From Linum tenue (Eukaryota > Streptophyta > Magnoliopsida > Malpighiales > Linaceae), in assembly GCA_946122785.1 (NCBI GenBank), contig CAMGYJ010000011.1, positions 19,903,007-19,967,006 of the forward strand: 64,000 nt of DNA. Direction: 5' to 3'. Positions 32,335 through 43,371 of this stretch are shown piece by piece. Every line of letters starts with the position of its first letter. The stretch's first letter is position 1. The notes under the pieces were generated by a model, which had not been told where the DNA came from, ran no database searches, and was given only the letters and a program-made list of their open reading frames with translations. The position numbers and the translations under genes were made by a program.

Positions 32335-33462
32335 ATGGCGGACAACCAAGGTCAAAATCGACCTCCACCCAATACACCACCTCAAACACCACCATTCAAT
32401 CAAACCCAACGCATTTCTCCTACTGTGCAATTTGGTCAGTTTACTGATGGCAACAACTTCAACAACAACTCTGCTACTGCTTCTGGATCTGGGACTACTG
32501 CTGCTGCTGGTGCTGCACCAGATCCAAACTTCGGTAACCCATTCTACATTAACCCTAATGAGAATCTAGCTCAATCAGTGATTCCCATAGTCTTGGATGG
32601 TCCCAACTATCAAATGTGGTCTAAGGCTGTGAGGGTAGTGTTGAAAACGAAGCATAAACTTGGTTTTATCGATGGTAGCATTCCTGCACCACCTCAGGGA
32701 GACCCATTATTTCATATTTGGGATGCTTGCAATACTATTGTCTTGTGCTGGATCACGAATTCATTGCAGAAAGACATAGCTCGCAGTGTCCTAAGTCATG
32801 ACAATGCTCAGGTCCTATGGACTGAGTTGAAGAACAGGTATGGTCAAGCTAGTGCCCTGAAACTAGCTAACCTGGAAGACGATATCCATGCTTTTAAGCA
32901 AGGCAATCGAACGATTACCCAGTACTACACAGAAATGAAGGGTTTCTGGGAGGAGTATAGTCAGTTCAACCCAATTGTTCCATGTGGGTGTGCACCTGGT
33001 AACCCAATGCCATGTGCTTCTGTGGAAGCATTCAAGAACAAGCAGAACCTGGATTACTTGATCCGTTTTCTAGGTGGTTTGAACCCTGAGTATGATCAGA
33101 TCAAGACCCAACTACTGATTATGAAACCCCTGCCCACAGTTGTTATGGCATTTGATGATCTCTTGCAGCATGAGCAGAAACTCAAAGCTGAAGGCAATCA
33201 GAAGCACAAAGGAGGTCAGTCAGTTGCTTTACCTGTGGGTGGAGGTAACTCTAGCAATGCATCTTCAAGGCCTAGCAGGGATGCACCTCCTGCTAGAGGG
33301 GACAAGGAAGAGTTGTTTTGCAACTACTGTAAGAAGACAAACCATGTCATCAGGGATTGCTGGAGACTTAAGAAGAAGAGACAGGATCGAGAAAATGCTG
33401 AGAATGCAGGGCGATTTGCAGGATCAGTTGGCCAGAACATAGGATCAGAAGAGGGTAGTTAG
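32335..33462 (+). CDS. gag: Copia Gag
   Basis: 375 residues from an ATG 24 bases after the LTR. Residues 1-70 are Asn/Pro/Thr-rich. Residues 75-290 form the Copia gag domain (VIPIVLDGPNYQMWSKAVR, CWITNSLQKDIARSV, FWEEYSQFNPIVPC). The zinc knuckle CNYCKKTNHVIRDC is near residue 330 and has the full C-C-H-C set. Gag forms the particle and binds RNA. It ends at TAG 33460-33462. The next frame, 33463 onward, is in the same phase and continues into pol, so this stop is either a new nonsense mutation or a readthrough site. The following bases (TCTGAA) do not match the known strong plant readthrough context. Confidence 0.92.
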   Translation: MADNQGQNRPPPNTPPQTPPFNQTQRISPTVQFGQFTDGNNFNNNSATASGSGTTAAAGAAPDPNFGNPFYINPNENLAQSVIPIVLDGPNYQMWSKAVRVVLKTKHKLGFIDGSIPAPPQGDPLFHIWDACNTIVLCWITNSLQKDIARSVLSHDNAQVLWTELKNRYGQASALKLANLEDDIHAFKQGNRTITQYYTEMKGFWEEYSQFNPIVPCGCAPGNPMPCASVEAFKNKQNLDYLIRFLGGLNPEYDQIKTQLLIMKPLPTVVMAFDDLLQHEQKLKAEGNQKHKGGQSVALPVGGGNSSNASSRPSRDAPPARGDKEELFCNYCKKTNHVIRDCWRLKKKRQDRENAENAGRFAGSVGQNIGSEEGS

Positions 33463-36400
33463 TCTGAAGGATTGCAGGTTGAGGTAGAAAGCAGGTTCAC
33501 TAACTCAGTTGGAGGCTTCACTGCAGAAGAAATGAGCAGGTTAAGAGGCATGTTGCAGATGTCCAACTCCACTTCTCCTACATCACCTCAGAGTCCAGCA
33601 ATTAACCACAGAGCACACTCAGTGACTACTCATTTGCCTAGCTTCCCTAATTCAGCAGGTAAATATGTTCTGTATTCCACTTACTCTACTACTACTTCAT
33701 TGTCATCTACTTGGATTCTTGACACGGGTGCATCAGATCATATAGCCTGTTCCCTTCATTTGTTCCACAAATGTCTTCCAGTGTCTGATGTTCATGTTTA
33801 TCTTCCTAACAAAACCAAAGTTCTGGTTAGTCATATAGGATCAGTCAAGCTTACTCCTAGATTGTTCCTTCACAATGTCCTCTTAGTTCCCAGTTTCACC
33901 TTTAATCTAGTTTCTGTCAGCAAGCTGACACATGACATGCCAATCTCACTCCTTTTCCAATCTAATGTTTGCCATATCCAGGACCTCATCTCGACCAGGA
34001 TGATTGGTTTGGCTCGAGAAACTAAAGGCCTGTATCACCTCATTCCACCAAACAGCTCAAACACCTCATTTCCCTCTCAAGTTGCATCTGTCTACAATTT
34101 CGAACCTCAGAAGATTGCTTTGTGGCATTGGCGTTTAGGACATCCTAGTACTGGTAGATTTCAGCTTGTTAAGCATTGTAATCCTAGTATTCCTAAAGAA
34201 GATGTTAAACATTGTGAACACTGCCACCTGTCTAGGCAGAAACGTTTACCTTTCCCTTCCAGTTCCAGTTATGCCACATACATCTTTGACTTGATTCACG
34301 TTGATATTTGGGGGCCTCTGGCCATCCAATCCCATGATGGTTTTTCATTTTTCCTTACCATCGTTGAAGATCACTCTAGAGCAGTTTGGCTCTATCTTAT
34401 GCATCATAAATCTGAAGCTCGATCTCTTTTAATTGGCTTCTGCAAAATGGTCAAAACACAGTACAACAAATCAGTAAAGAAAGTGAGGAGTGACCAAGGG
34501 AAAGAGTTTATTATGTGTGATTTCTACACTGAACAGGGCATTGAACATGAAATGTCCTGTGTTTACACACCTGAACAAAATGGGAGGGTAGAGCGTAAGC
34601 ATCAACATATTTTAAATGTTGCTAGAGCCCTTAGATTTCATTCAGGTGTGCCCTTACCATTTTGGAGTGACTGTGTTCTTCATGCAGTTTACATAATCAA
34701 TAGACTGCCTACTCCTTTACTTCAGAATCAGCCACCATTTCAAGTTCTTTACAAAACCTCTCCTTTCCTAGGCCATTTGAAAGTCTTTGGCTGTTTGGCA
34801 TATGCCACCACTCATTCTCAAGGCAGAAACAAACTAGAACCTAGAGCAAGACAGTGTGTCTTCCTAGGCTTACCAACAGGAATCAAAGGCTACAAGCTTT
34901 TTGATTTAAATTCTCATGAGTTCTTTGTCTCAAGAGATGTCACTTTCTATGAAGACATCTTTCCATTAAAAAAGGATGCATCATCTACTGACCAGGATGA
35001 TGTATCTGAAACTCCACAAGAGTACTACTTCCCTGCACCAGTGTATCCATCTGGTGTCACCAATCCACCTGTTAGAGAATCCAGTCATGTCAGTAGTCAT
35101 CCTTCTCATAGGAATTCCAGTCATGTCAATAGTCCTTCCTCTGTATCAAAACAAAACACTTATGTTGCTGACCCTAGCTCTTCACATAGTAGTCCTTTAC
35201 CTATCAACAATTCCTCTTCTATGTCTGATGCATCTAATGTTTTGAATACTGAGTCTGATGATGATGATGTAGTAAGTAACATGGAAACTGATGATTGTAT
35301 GAATGATTTCCATGAGCAAGAGCTTTTGCCTCTTGAAGAAAGTGAGGCAGATCCACAAGTTAGAGAGAGACCTCGCAGAAACATAGTTCTACCATCAAGG
35401 TTAAAGGACTGCTATCTAGGGGCAGTAAGTAGATACCCCATTGATGAATACATTGGTTATGAGATGTTGACAGCAGAAAGAAGAGCATATGCTCTGAGCA
35501 TGACAACTCACTTGGAGCCAAGGACGTTTGTAGAGGCTCAACAAGATGAGAATTGGAATAGAGCAACACAAGAAGAACTAGGAGCTCTCATAGCTAACAA
35601 CACATGGGAAATTTGTCGTTTGCCACCTAACAAGAAGAAGATAGGTTGCAAATGGGTCTGGAAATTGAAACTAAGACCAGATGGAAGGATAGAAAGGCAC
35701 AAGGCCAGATTGGTAGCCAAGGGCTACACACAAGTGTATGGTGTGGATTTCCTTGACACATTTTCTCCAGTTGCAAAGAATAATACTGTCAAGACACTGT
35801 TAGCAGTAGCAGCTGTCAAGAATTGGAACTTGGAGCAAATGGATGTGTCAAATGCTTTCTTAAATGGGGACTTAGAAGAAGATGTCTATATGGAGATACC
35901 TCCAGGACTAGCAATTGAAGGTGACACTACTGGTTTGGCCTGTAAACTAAAGAAGTCATTATATGGCTTAAAGCAAGCCAGCAGGCAATGGTTTGCCAAG
36001 ATGACTAGCTCACTGTTGAAGAATGGTTTCACTCAGTCTTCATCAGATTACTCAATGTTTGTTAAGTGGGTTCAAGGCAGAATTGTAGTTCTGTTAGTAT
36101 ATGTGGATGACATAATCTTGGCAGGTCCAAGATTAGGAGACCTGGAGGCTGTGAAGCATTATTTGAAGAAAGAGTTTAAAATCAAGCACCTGGGAGCTTT
36201 GAAGTACTTCCTAGGACTTGAGATTGCAAGAAATGCATCTGGGATCAGTGTGTCACAGAGAAAGTATTGCTTGGACTTGCTTGAAGACACTGGTTTCATG
36301 GATGCTAAAAGCTGTAAAAGCCCCATTGATTCTAAAGTCAAGTTGAGTGCAAGAGATGGAGAGTTACTGAAGGATCCAGGTATCTACAAAAGGCTGGTTG

Positions 36401-36782
36401 GAAGGTTGCACTACCTTACAATTACTAGACCAGACATAGCTTACCCAGTTCAGCAGCTTAGTCAGTACCAGATCCAACCTCGAGAGCCACATCTACAAGC
36501 TGCCTACAGAGTTCTCAGATACCTTAAAGGATCACCAGGGCAGGGATTACATTTTAAATCCAACACTGATTTAGTGTTAAAAGGTTTCAGTGATGCTGAT
36601 TGGGCTGCTTGCCCTGACACTCGAAGGTCAATCACAGGTTATTGTACCTACCTGGGGGAATCTCTTCTCACCTGGAAATCGAAGAAACAGACTACAGTAT
36701 CTCGATCGTCTTCTGAGGCAGAGTACAGGGCTTTGGCCCATCTGGTGTGTGAAGTGCAGTGGCTCAAGAGGTTAGTTGCAGA
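33463..36782 (+). CDS. pol: Copia Pol: protease, integrase, reverse transcriptase, RNase H (interrupted)
   Basis: This is in frame with gag after one TAG. In order: protease WILDTGASDHIA (catalytic Asp codon at 33721); GAG-pre-integrase LWHWRLGHPSTGRF; integrase core with DIWGP near 34303, RSDQGKEF near 34486 and QNGRVERKH near 34576 as the D, D and E sites; reverse transcriptase with YGLKQASRQW and the catalytic YVDD at 36099-36110; and RNase H with SDADWAACPDTRRS and [13 protein letters not shown]. The frame is open until a hAT-type element interrupts it after RLVA; the RNase H tail resumes at 37493. These enzymes copy and integrate element DNA. Without the hAT insertion and the TAG the polyprotein would be complete. 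Confidence 0.93.
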
Positions 36783-37492
36783 TAGGGATGGCAACAAAAC
36801 CCAAACCCACGGGTACCCACCCGACCCAACCCGGTCAACGCGGGTAAAATCCGTGTTGACGGGTTTTGGGTCGGGTTTGGGTTTAAACCCGTTCACTATT
36901 CACCGGGTTGGGTTGGGTTTGGGTTTAGGTAAACCCGGCCCGTGGGTACCCGCCCACCCATATAATTAATTTTTTTGGTATATTTAATATTCTAAACAAC
37001 TAATCTTATTTATGTTTGTGGAGACATGTCTAATTTTTTCTTTTTAATTGTGTAGAATGAAGTTGATGTTATGAAGTGGAGAGTAAAGAAACTTAATTGA
37101 AAGGAAGAAGTTTTCAATTAAACATGTTATTTATGGATAATTTGTGATTTGCTTCAATTTTTTTGAGTTTTCTAGATTTGTGTTGAACAATTTGTATAGT
37201 TAATTTGTGATTAGCTTGAATTTTCTAGAATGGTGTTTTATATATGGATAATTTGTATTGAGAGATTGATATTTGACTTTAATTTTGATAAGAACTTGTA
37301 ATTGTAAATTTTTTACGACAAAACCCGTGGGTACCCATGAACCCGCGGATACCCAACGGGTTGGGTTGGGTTTGAGTTTTTCAAACCCAGTGGGTTTTAT
37401 CCCGGGTTTTTTTCAAAGATAAACCCATGGGTTTGGGTTTGGGTTTGGCAAAACCCGACCCAACCCGACCCATTGCCATCCCTAGTTGCAGA
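36775..37492. mobile_element. hAT-type non-autonomous element inside Copia RNase H
   Basis: The 702-bp element (36783-37484) has the perfect 8-bp TSD GTTGCAGA (36775-36782, 37485-37492). The ends are TAGGGATGGCAA and TTGCCATCCCTA. Subterminal regions are dense in GGGTTTGGGT and CCCAACCCG. The element has no transposase frame. It is younger than the Copia host and related in ends to 13057-13611. Confidence 0.95.
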
Positions 37493-37889
37493 ACTGGGAG
37501 TCTCATTACCATCTCCAGTCAATGTTTATTGTGACAACATGTCAGCAATCCAGATTGCTGACAATCCGGTTTATCACGAGAGAACAAAACACATCGAGAT
37601 TGATGTGCACATTACAAGAGAAAGGGTCAAGTCCGGATCAATCAAGTTAAGGTATTTGCGAAGTGAAGATCAATTGGCTGATCTCTTTACGAAGGGGCTC
37701 AGTCGTTACAGGTTACAGTTCTTACTCGACAAATTGGGCGTAACAAATGTATACGCGCCAATTTGCGGGGGAGTGATGAAGTATAAAGGCAAAGGAGTGA
37801 TGGATTTGAATCAGCATGAACAGAAGGCTCAAGGGAAGATGGCGGCAACTCTGCAGAATTCAATTCCAGAAGAAGATCAGTTCGGTTGA
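37493..37889 (+). pseudogene. Copia RNase H C-terminal segment, separated by insertion
   Basis: This continues the pol frame: VNVYCDNMSAIQIADNPVYH, TKHIEIDVHITRERV and RSEDQLADLFTKGLS are the conserved Copia RNase H tail. The frame continues through the polypurine tract into the LTR and stops at 37889. It joins seamlessly to codon LVA at 36780 if one TSD copy and the hAT element are removed. Confidence 0.9.
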
Positions 37890-38126
37890 AACGTTTCGGA
37901 GTGGCAGGCCGTTTCGTCTCCAACAGAAGCTGAGGAAGAGTAGAACGACGACGCTTTACTTTTATGTTTGTTAGTTACTGCTTTAATGATTTGGACGAAT
38001 GGCGTTTAGCCACGTCACTGTTACCGTTGTGTAAACAGTAAAACTTGAACAGCTATATAAACGAAACCCAGCAGATGCAAACGCTGAGGATTCCAAAACC
38101 CTTTCCTCCATTCTTCAATTTCTACA
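37774..38126 (+). repeat. Copia 3' LTR
   Basis: 353 bp, preceded by the polypurine-rich TTTGCGGGGGAG. It differs from the 5' LTR at three bases (in GAATCAGCA, GCAGGCC and GAAACC contexts). Confidence 0.95.
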
Positions 38127-38131
38127 TAGGG

Positions 38132-38780
38132 TAGAGAAGAGGATTGCTGATAAGAAAGAGAGAAAGGCATCGTCGGCCGATTGGCAAAGCTCAAACAGGG
38201 ATAGGAAAGCCGCCGAACAGAATTCAAGGAGAGAGGAGAGAGCTCCCCTCATTGGGTTTGTTTTTAATATCAATCATGTCAGCAAATTACCATTCCATTA
38301 AAATCACTTTTCCTGCAAACCTCATTTTGTCTTCACGTGCTATAGATAAGCAACCCATGCATCGCCAATTCATTCATGCATAAAATTCTCAATATCATCC
38401 AATTGTTTCACGTGTTGTCCTTGGCACAGCGACGTGAGCACCGTTAATTAACATCAAGAATGCTATCAATTGATCCTTATATCGATAAATTCGAGTCTTC
38501 ATTTTGGGACCACGAAAATTCAATATCATGTTAGTTGATATCGCATCAATTCTGATATGCTTTCTTATATTACTGTAATAACTACAAAATAAGCCACATA
38601 CCACATGGGTTTTTTTTGGCTTTTAGCAACGGAAATTTAATGCCGCTAATAGTCCCGGCAGCGGTTACAAGAACCCCCTGCCAAACCGCTGCTACGACAA
38701 CTGTCGTAAATATTTCCAAGCGGTAGCCAAAACCCTTGGTGGAGGTCCTAGCAACGATTTTTGGAGCGGCGAAACCCCCG
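38132..38780. other. No gene; decayed repeat around the next LTR element
   Basis: From about 38615 to 38780, and again from 41371 to about 41480, the sequence reads like a CACTA-type subterminal region (TTTAGCAACGG, CGCTGCTACGACAAC, AGCAACGATTTTT, CAACGATTCAAGC). It was split by the LTR element. No terminal CACTA was found. Confidence 0.4.
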
Positions 38781-39151
38781 TGATGCGGAACGGGATTTCA
38801 CGCACCGGTGATCTCGAGCGATTTAGCTAAAGAACTAGAAAACACGATAAAAGAGCTACTTTTCTCTACTAACTACTAATACTTTATTCATCGACTTAAT
38901 AAAACGAAGAGCAAAGGTACATATTTATAGGACTAATCCTACAAACCCCTTTCCCCTTAAGACAAGGAAACCCAAACCCAAAGCAACAAGTAAACGAATA
39001 CTTCCTAAACAAGATACATAATAATAATCCTAGACCCAAACTAATACGAATAACCCGAATAATAACTGAATATCCCAACAAATAATAATAATAAAACAAT
39101 AATAATAATATTAATATTAATGGGCTCGGCCCAAGATGCTGTCACGCATCA
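38781..39151 (-). repeat. 3' LTR of the young non-autonomous element
   Basis: 371 bp, TGATGCGGAACGGG to TCACGCATCA in window orientation. The ends form a longer inverted repeat than usual (TGATGCG/CGCATCA). Confidence 0.95.
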
Positions 39152-39198
39152 ATCCTCCCCCCTTTTAAGAACTTCGTCCCCGAAGTTCAGGCACCATC

Positions 39199-40878
39199 TC
39201 AACCCGGATCGATGTAGAAGAACCTTCCCCACTGGTTATTGATCATGACAATGAGTGGACGATCATGCAGCCTGCGCTTGCGATACTTCCAATTGCGCTC
39301 GACCACTTGCACCAAGCTCCTATCACCAAAATTGTCAGTCTCGAAGAACTCGTCTTCTCCAACGTAACTCCATGCATCCCACATTGGCTCCCCATGCAAG
39401 CCATATACACGTATGATGGCATGAAAAAGGGACCTGCACACAAAAAGTTGATTCTCTTGCGAATCCAACCATTCCCCAGCAATTCCGAACCTCCATTCCA
39501 CATCCTGCTCTTCCGCGCGGCCATAGCGTCCCGGTCCGAAATTCCTCGCCAAATGACTTTCAACTCCTTGCCGGATCAGAGTTCTATTATTAACCTCGTT
39601 AAAGCTCAGGCATTGGCTTACCTCCGTTGCTTCCTTAAGGCTGCCAAACGTCCATGTCCCTTCACACGAATTTGAGTCGGCCTCTTTTAAGGTCCCGTCC
39701 GCAAGTTCCATGGCACTATCAACCGTAGCCACCACCGAACCCACCCCATACAAGATTCCATGGGTCAGCCCTCCAATACGCAGCCCGAGTCCTTCCAACT
39801 TCAAGGGATATCGGACTTGTTGGTCTCGGTCCAATCCATCACGTGATGACGGTCTCAACTCGTGGCTCATTGAGGCTGTACTCTCGGCGTCGAACCCTAG
39901 CTTGCTTGCCCGCGCGGGTCGGCGGATTTCCTTCCTCATGGTCAGCATGGTGATGGGCTCTCGGTCATGTTCCTCCTTCGACATCCCTCCGCCACAGGCG
40001 AGATCATGTGCGACCTCTTCCGCAGTAGCCGCTGCAAGCTCTTCAGGTCCCTGCTGAACGAGCCCTTGCGCCGCTGTTGGTGATGTGGTGGCGGGGACGA
40101 CAACATCAACGGCAGGGGAGACTTCCTCCAGCTTCGACTCCAATGGCTCGGGCGCTGGAAGAATCGACTGACACCCTCGATTGCGGCATCCGGTCCCTCG
40201 AGACATGCCGTCATTATCTCGCAAACTCTCGGCAGCACTTGTAGCCTCTTCGTCAAGCTTAATGGATCCTTGCAACGTGACCCACGAGCCCTTATCTTTG
40301 AAACGCATTGTCGTCTTCTTCCAATCAAACGATATTGGACTCGCTAACTGAAGCCATTGATCGCCGAGAACGACGTCAACTCCACGTAGTGGTAGCTCGT
40401 ACAAGTCGGCCTGAATTTGTACCCCTTGTATCTCGATTGGTACCGCTTCGTAGCATCGTTGGCACAATAGGGAATCTCCATTAATTACCTTAACTTCGAA
40501 AGGCGGAATCGTCGTAGCTCGCAAGAACAACCTCTCGGCAACTTCGTAACTCACAAAATTGTGAGACGATCTACTATCGACGAGGACGGCAGCTGATTCT
40601 TGATGGATGGTGGTGTCGAAGCGGATGATCGTGGGCTTGGGAACGCCGGTGAGAGCGGATAGCGAGATCTCTGCTGCGGCCAGAATAGGTGATTTATCCG
40701 GCGGCTCGTCAATCTCGATCGGCGGTTCTCCATCGACAAGTTGCAGAACTTCATCCTGCGGCAATCTTCTGCATCCTTCGAATCGCCTTTGGATGATGTC
40801 CAACATCACGTCGGTTTCCGTCAAGCGTGCCCTGTATGCGAGCGTCGTCGAGCTCGGTTCGTCGGAACGTCTCTTCAT
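39199..40878 (-). CDS. ORF of the young LTR element: degenerate retropepsin plus unknown domain
   Basis: 559 residues from the first ATG (40878); the open frame reaches back to the PBS. Residues about 55-210 resemble a Gypsy-type retropepsin (RVP_2): IIRFDTTIHQESAAVLVDSR, SSHNFVSYEVAERL, DLYELPLRGVDVVLGDQWLQ. The catalytic D-S/T-G is written DSR, so proteolysis is doubtful. Residues about 230-390 are low-complexity acidic and alanine-rich. The C-terminal 100 residues (EWLDSQENQLFVCRSLFHAI, GEPMWDAWSYVGEDEFFE, RNWKYRKRRLHDRPLIVMIN) look folded, rich in Trp, and I do not recognise them. No gag, polymerase or zinc knuckle is present. A role in packaging or host manipulation is possible but unsupported. 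Preservation of the frame in a very young copy suggests the ORF matters. Confidence 0.8.
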   Translation of the reverse strand: MKRRSDEPSSTTLAYRARLTETDVMLDIIQRRFEGCRRLPQDEVLQLVDGEPPIEIDEPPDKSPILAAAEISLSALTGVPKPTIIRFDTTIHQESAAVLVDSRSSHNFVSYEVAERLFLRATTIPPFEVKVINGDSLLCQRCYEAVPIEIQGVQIQADLYELPLRGVDVVLGDQWLQLASPISFDWKKTTMRFKDKGSWVTLQGSIKLDEEATSAAESLRDNDGMSRGTGCRNRGCQSILPAPEPLESKLEEVSPAVDVVVPATTSPTAAQGLVQQGPEELAAATAEEVAHDLACGGGMSKEEHDREPITMLTMRKEIRRPARASKLGFDAESTASMSHELRPSSRDGLDRDQQVRYPLKLEGLGLRIGGLTHGILYGVGSVVATVDSAMELADGTLKEADSNSCEGTWTFGSLKEATEVSQCLSFNEVNNRTLIRQGVESHLARNFGPGRYGRAEEQDVEWRFGIAGEWLDSQENQLFVCRSLFHAIIRVYGLHGEPMWDAWSYVGEDEFFETDNFGDRSLVQVVERNWKYRKRRLHDRPLIVMINNQWGRFFYIDPG

Positions 40879-40984
40879 TCCTTCGCTTGGCAGGAATGGC
40901 CGATCCTCTCTCAACGGTTGCTGGACAAGAGCAGTTGATGAAACGTGCCCTGGGAGCGATTTCGAGCTCGGTTCTGTCGAACCA

Positions 40985-40997
40985 GGCTCTGATACCA
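40985..40997 (-). other. Primer binding site, initiator tRNA-Met type
   Basis: The minus strand reads TGGTATCAGAGCC, two bases inside the 5' LTR. Confidence 0.9.
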
Positions 40998-40999
40998 AT

Positions 41000-41370
41000 T
41001 GATGCGGAACGGGATTTCACGCACCGGTGATCTCGAGCGATTTAGCTAAAGAACTAGAAAACACGATAAAAGAGCTACTTTTCTCTACTAACTACTAATA
41101 CTTTATTCATCGACTTAATAAAACGAAGAGCAAAGGTACATATTTATAGGACTAATCCTACAAACCCCTTTCCCCTTAAGACAAGGAAACCCAAACCCAA
41201 AGCAACAAGTAAACGAATACTTCCTAAACAAGATACATAATAATAATCCTAGACCCAAACTAATACGAATAACCCGAATAATAACTGAATATCCCAACAA
41301 ATAATAATAATAAAACAATAATAATAATATTAATATTAATGGGCTCCGCCCAAGATGCTGTCACGCATCA
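41000..41370 (-). repeat. 5' LTR of the young non-autonomous element
   Basis: 371 bp, one difference from 38781-39151. The minus strand has ATAAATATG near 41140 as a possible TATA box. Confidence 0.95.
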
Positions 41371-41375
41371 CCCCG

Positions 41376-42500
41376 TCACTGGCCACTTCGATCCAACAGT
41401 GACCAGCCCTCTCAAATCCCTGAAAAACTATATTTAACAACGAATTTATCAACGATTCAAGCAAAGCGTCGCTAAACATTCAAATTCCAGAATCTTGCAG
41501 CAACTTTTAACCTTCTGTTGCATTTCCATTTTTACTTTCAAAAAAGTGACATTACTAGTATCCATACCACATAATTGTACCAATTAAGTAACTCTAAACT
41601 CACATAATCTCACTTGTTTCAAGCTCAACAACCAAAAATTGCAAGCAAAGGAATAATCTCACATATTTAAGTTGTATCAATATCCATATATAAAATATAA
41701 CTATGCTTTTCTCTGAATCGCCCACGTCATGACTGCATGTCACATCTTAACCTGTTACAAGGACAATCAAAACAAATAGAATTCTCGTCGCGTCTACTAG
41801 CTGAATTCAAGGAAAGAAAAAAGAACCACTAGAAACACAGAAAATCACAGTCATAACTCATAAATACCCTTGTAAATTGGCTAATTTACAATCTTTTACA
41901 ACCCAAAACAACTTCCTATCACCCATTCTAACTTCCAAGACATGTTTGCAAGTGGTAGCTCTATTAAAAAAAGAACTAACAAGCATATCATACGTCTGTA
42001 TCCCAAAGCCATGTCTTCAACCTCTTAAGCACAAAATTGAAGTTTCAAAAGGTAGCTTGATCACTTTGCTCCTTGATGTAAGAAACCGACTACACAACCG
42101 AGAAAGAGAGTTTTTTCATTGAAAACCTAAATTGAATAAAAATGGAAAGCAAGAAATCAAATAAACTAGTAATTCTTACCTGCGGACGACAATAGAGAAA
42201 TGCTATACTTCCGTTCTTACTGGTAATCAACCAAATACCACACTTAAAGAACACAAACACCAACAAAATTAAATGACAAAGAAGTTGATGAAATGAACAA
42301 CTAATCCAGGTTGACTGAAAAGGAATACTTACATGCATGTCTCCTATGTCACAGGGTCCAACTCAAGAGTACTGTTGTAACATCGACTTCCATGGATATA
42401 GGCAATCTAGTAAAAATGAACTATTGATTCAGTGCAAAAGTCCAGATTTAAGTTCTTCCATATATTTCTTAGCTCTCTCATGTTTCCTAGATTTAAGTTA
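41376..42500. other. No recognisable gene
   Basis: AT-rich DNA with small ORFs (41877-42122 +, 42090-42338 -) lacking motifs. The first 100 bases continue the CACTA-like repeat of 38615-38780. Confidence 0.4.
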
Positions 42501-43371
42501 ATAAAACTCAGGGCCGGCCCAGATGGTGTGCAGGCACGCCCTCCGGCACAAGGCCTCCATATTTTGGGGCCTCTGGACCTTCATCGCGTATATGAATAAT
42601 TATATTTACGATTATTGGATTTTGATTATGAATTTAAAATGGTAGAAAATTTATGAACTGTGTTTTGATTATGGGTTTAAAGCAATACAATTACAAAATT
42701 TAATAATGAACGGATCACATGAGGAAAAAAGTTGTTTTCTTAATTATTAAACTTTTTTCAAACGCAGAACTCTTTTTTTTCATGTGTTTCCTAAATATAA
42801 TAAAAGATGTAAGATTGGACATTGGTGATGCGCCATTATTAGCATTATTAAAGTTTTTTCTTTAAGTTACTTCATTTTCAACATTCCAAGGAAAAAAATA
42901 ATTCACTTTTGTTAATTAATCTGTTTGTACTAGCAAGGCAGTAATGATAAATTAATTAATTAACTCACATTGATTTATTAAATATTAACCAGAATAATTA
43001 GGTAGAAGCCACCAATAACAAAAACGGAAAATTAACTAAATCAATTATAAATAGTTTGTACCATACTTAATTTTATACTAAAAAAATTATCAGTTACTCC
43101 TATCTAATTTTATTTATTCTATTATTTGTTTATGCTATTTGATTGTTCTAAAATTATAATCAATTTTTTAAATACATCTTAATATTTAAGTCATTGTTAC
43201 TGGTTATTACAAATCATATTATATAGATATTTTTATTAAATAATGGAATGATTTTTATTTATCGATTGATGCTTTGTTTATATTTTATTATATATTTTGG
43301 AAATATAATTTGCCTCGTTTTGTTTGCAGAACAGGGCCTCCAAAATCTCAGGGGTCGGCCCTGATAAAACC
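42501..43371. mobile_element. hAT-type element with CAGGGCCGGCC ends
   Basis: The 855-bp element (42509-43363) has the 8-bp TSD ATAAAACT/ATAAAACC (42501-42508, 43364-43371; one mismatch). The ends are CAGGGCCGGCCC and GGGTCGGCCCTG. Subterminal GGCCTCCATATTTTGGGGCC and GGGCCTCCAAAAT also pair. The AT-rich interior has no frame. Confidence 0.85.

Larger units (their letters stand above)
31953..38131 (+). mobile_element. Copia element, near complete, with nested hAT-type insertion
   Basis: The element at 31958-38126 has the perfect 5-bp TSD TAGGG (31953-31957, 38127-38131). The LTRs, 353 bp each, differ at three positions that I counted, so insertion is recent. An iMet PBS at 32311, polypurine tract at 37761-37773, gag, protease, integrase, reverse transcriptase and RNase H are all present. 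Two defects are visible: one in-frame TAG between gag and pol, and a 702-bp hAT-type element in RNase H. It lies within or beside older sequence right of the LINE. Confidence 0.95.
38776..41375 (-). mobile_element. Young non-autonomous LTR retrotransposon with intact ORF
   Basis: The 2590-bp element (38781-41370) has the perfect 5-bp TSD CCCCG (38776-38780, 41371-41375). The LTRs are 371 bp each and I find one difference between them (GGCTCGGCC against GGCTCCGCC near 39127/41346). The iMet PBS is at 40985-40997. A polypurine tract AAAAGGGGGGAGGA (minus strand, about 39153-39166) abuts the 3' LTR. Reverse transcriptase, integrase and RNase H are absent. One long ORF fills the interior. Near-identical LTRs and the open ORF imply very recent movement by enzymes supplied in trans. 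Confidence 0.95.

Noticed and set aside
39199..40998. 599-residue start for the LTR element ORF
   Set aside because: The first codon is TTG inside the PBS; the first ATG in frame is at 40878.
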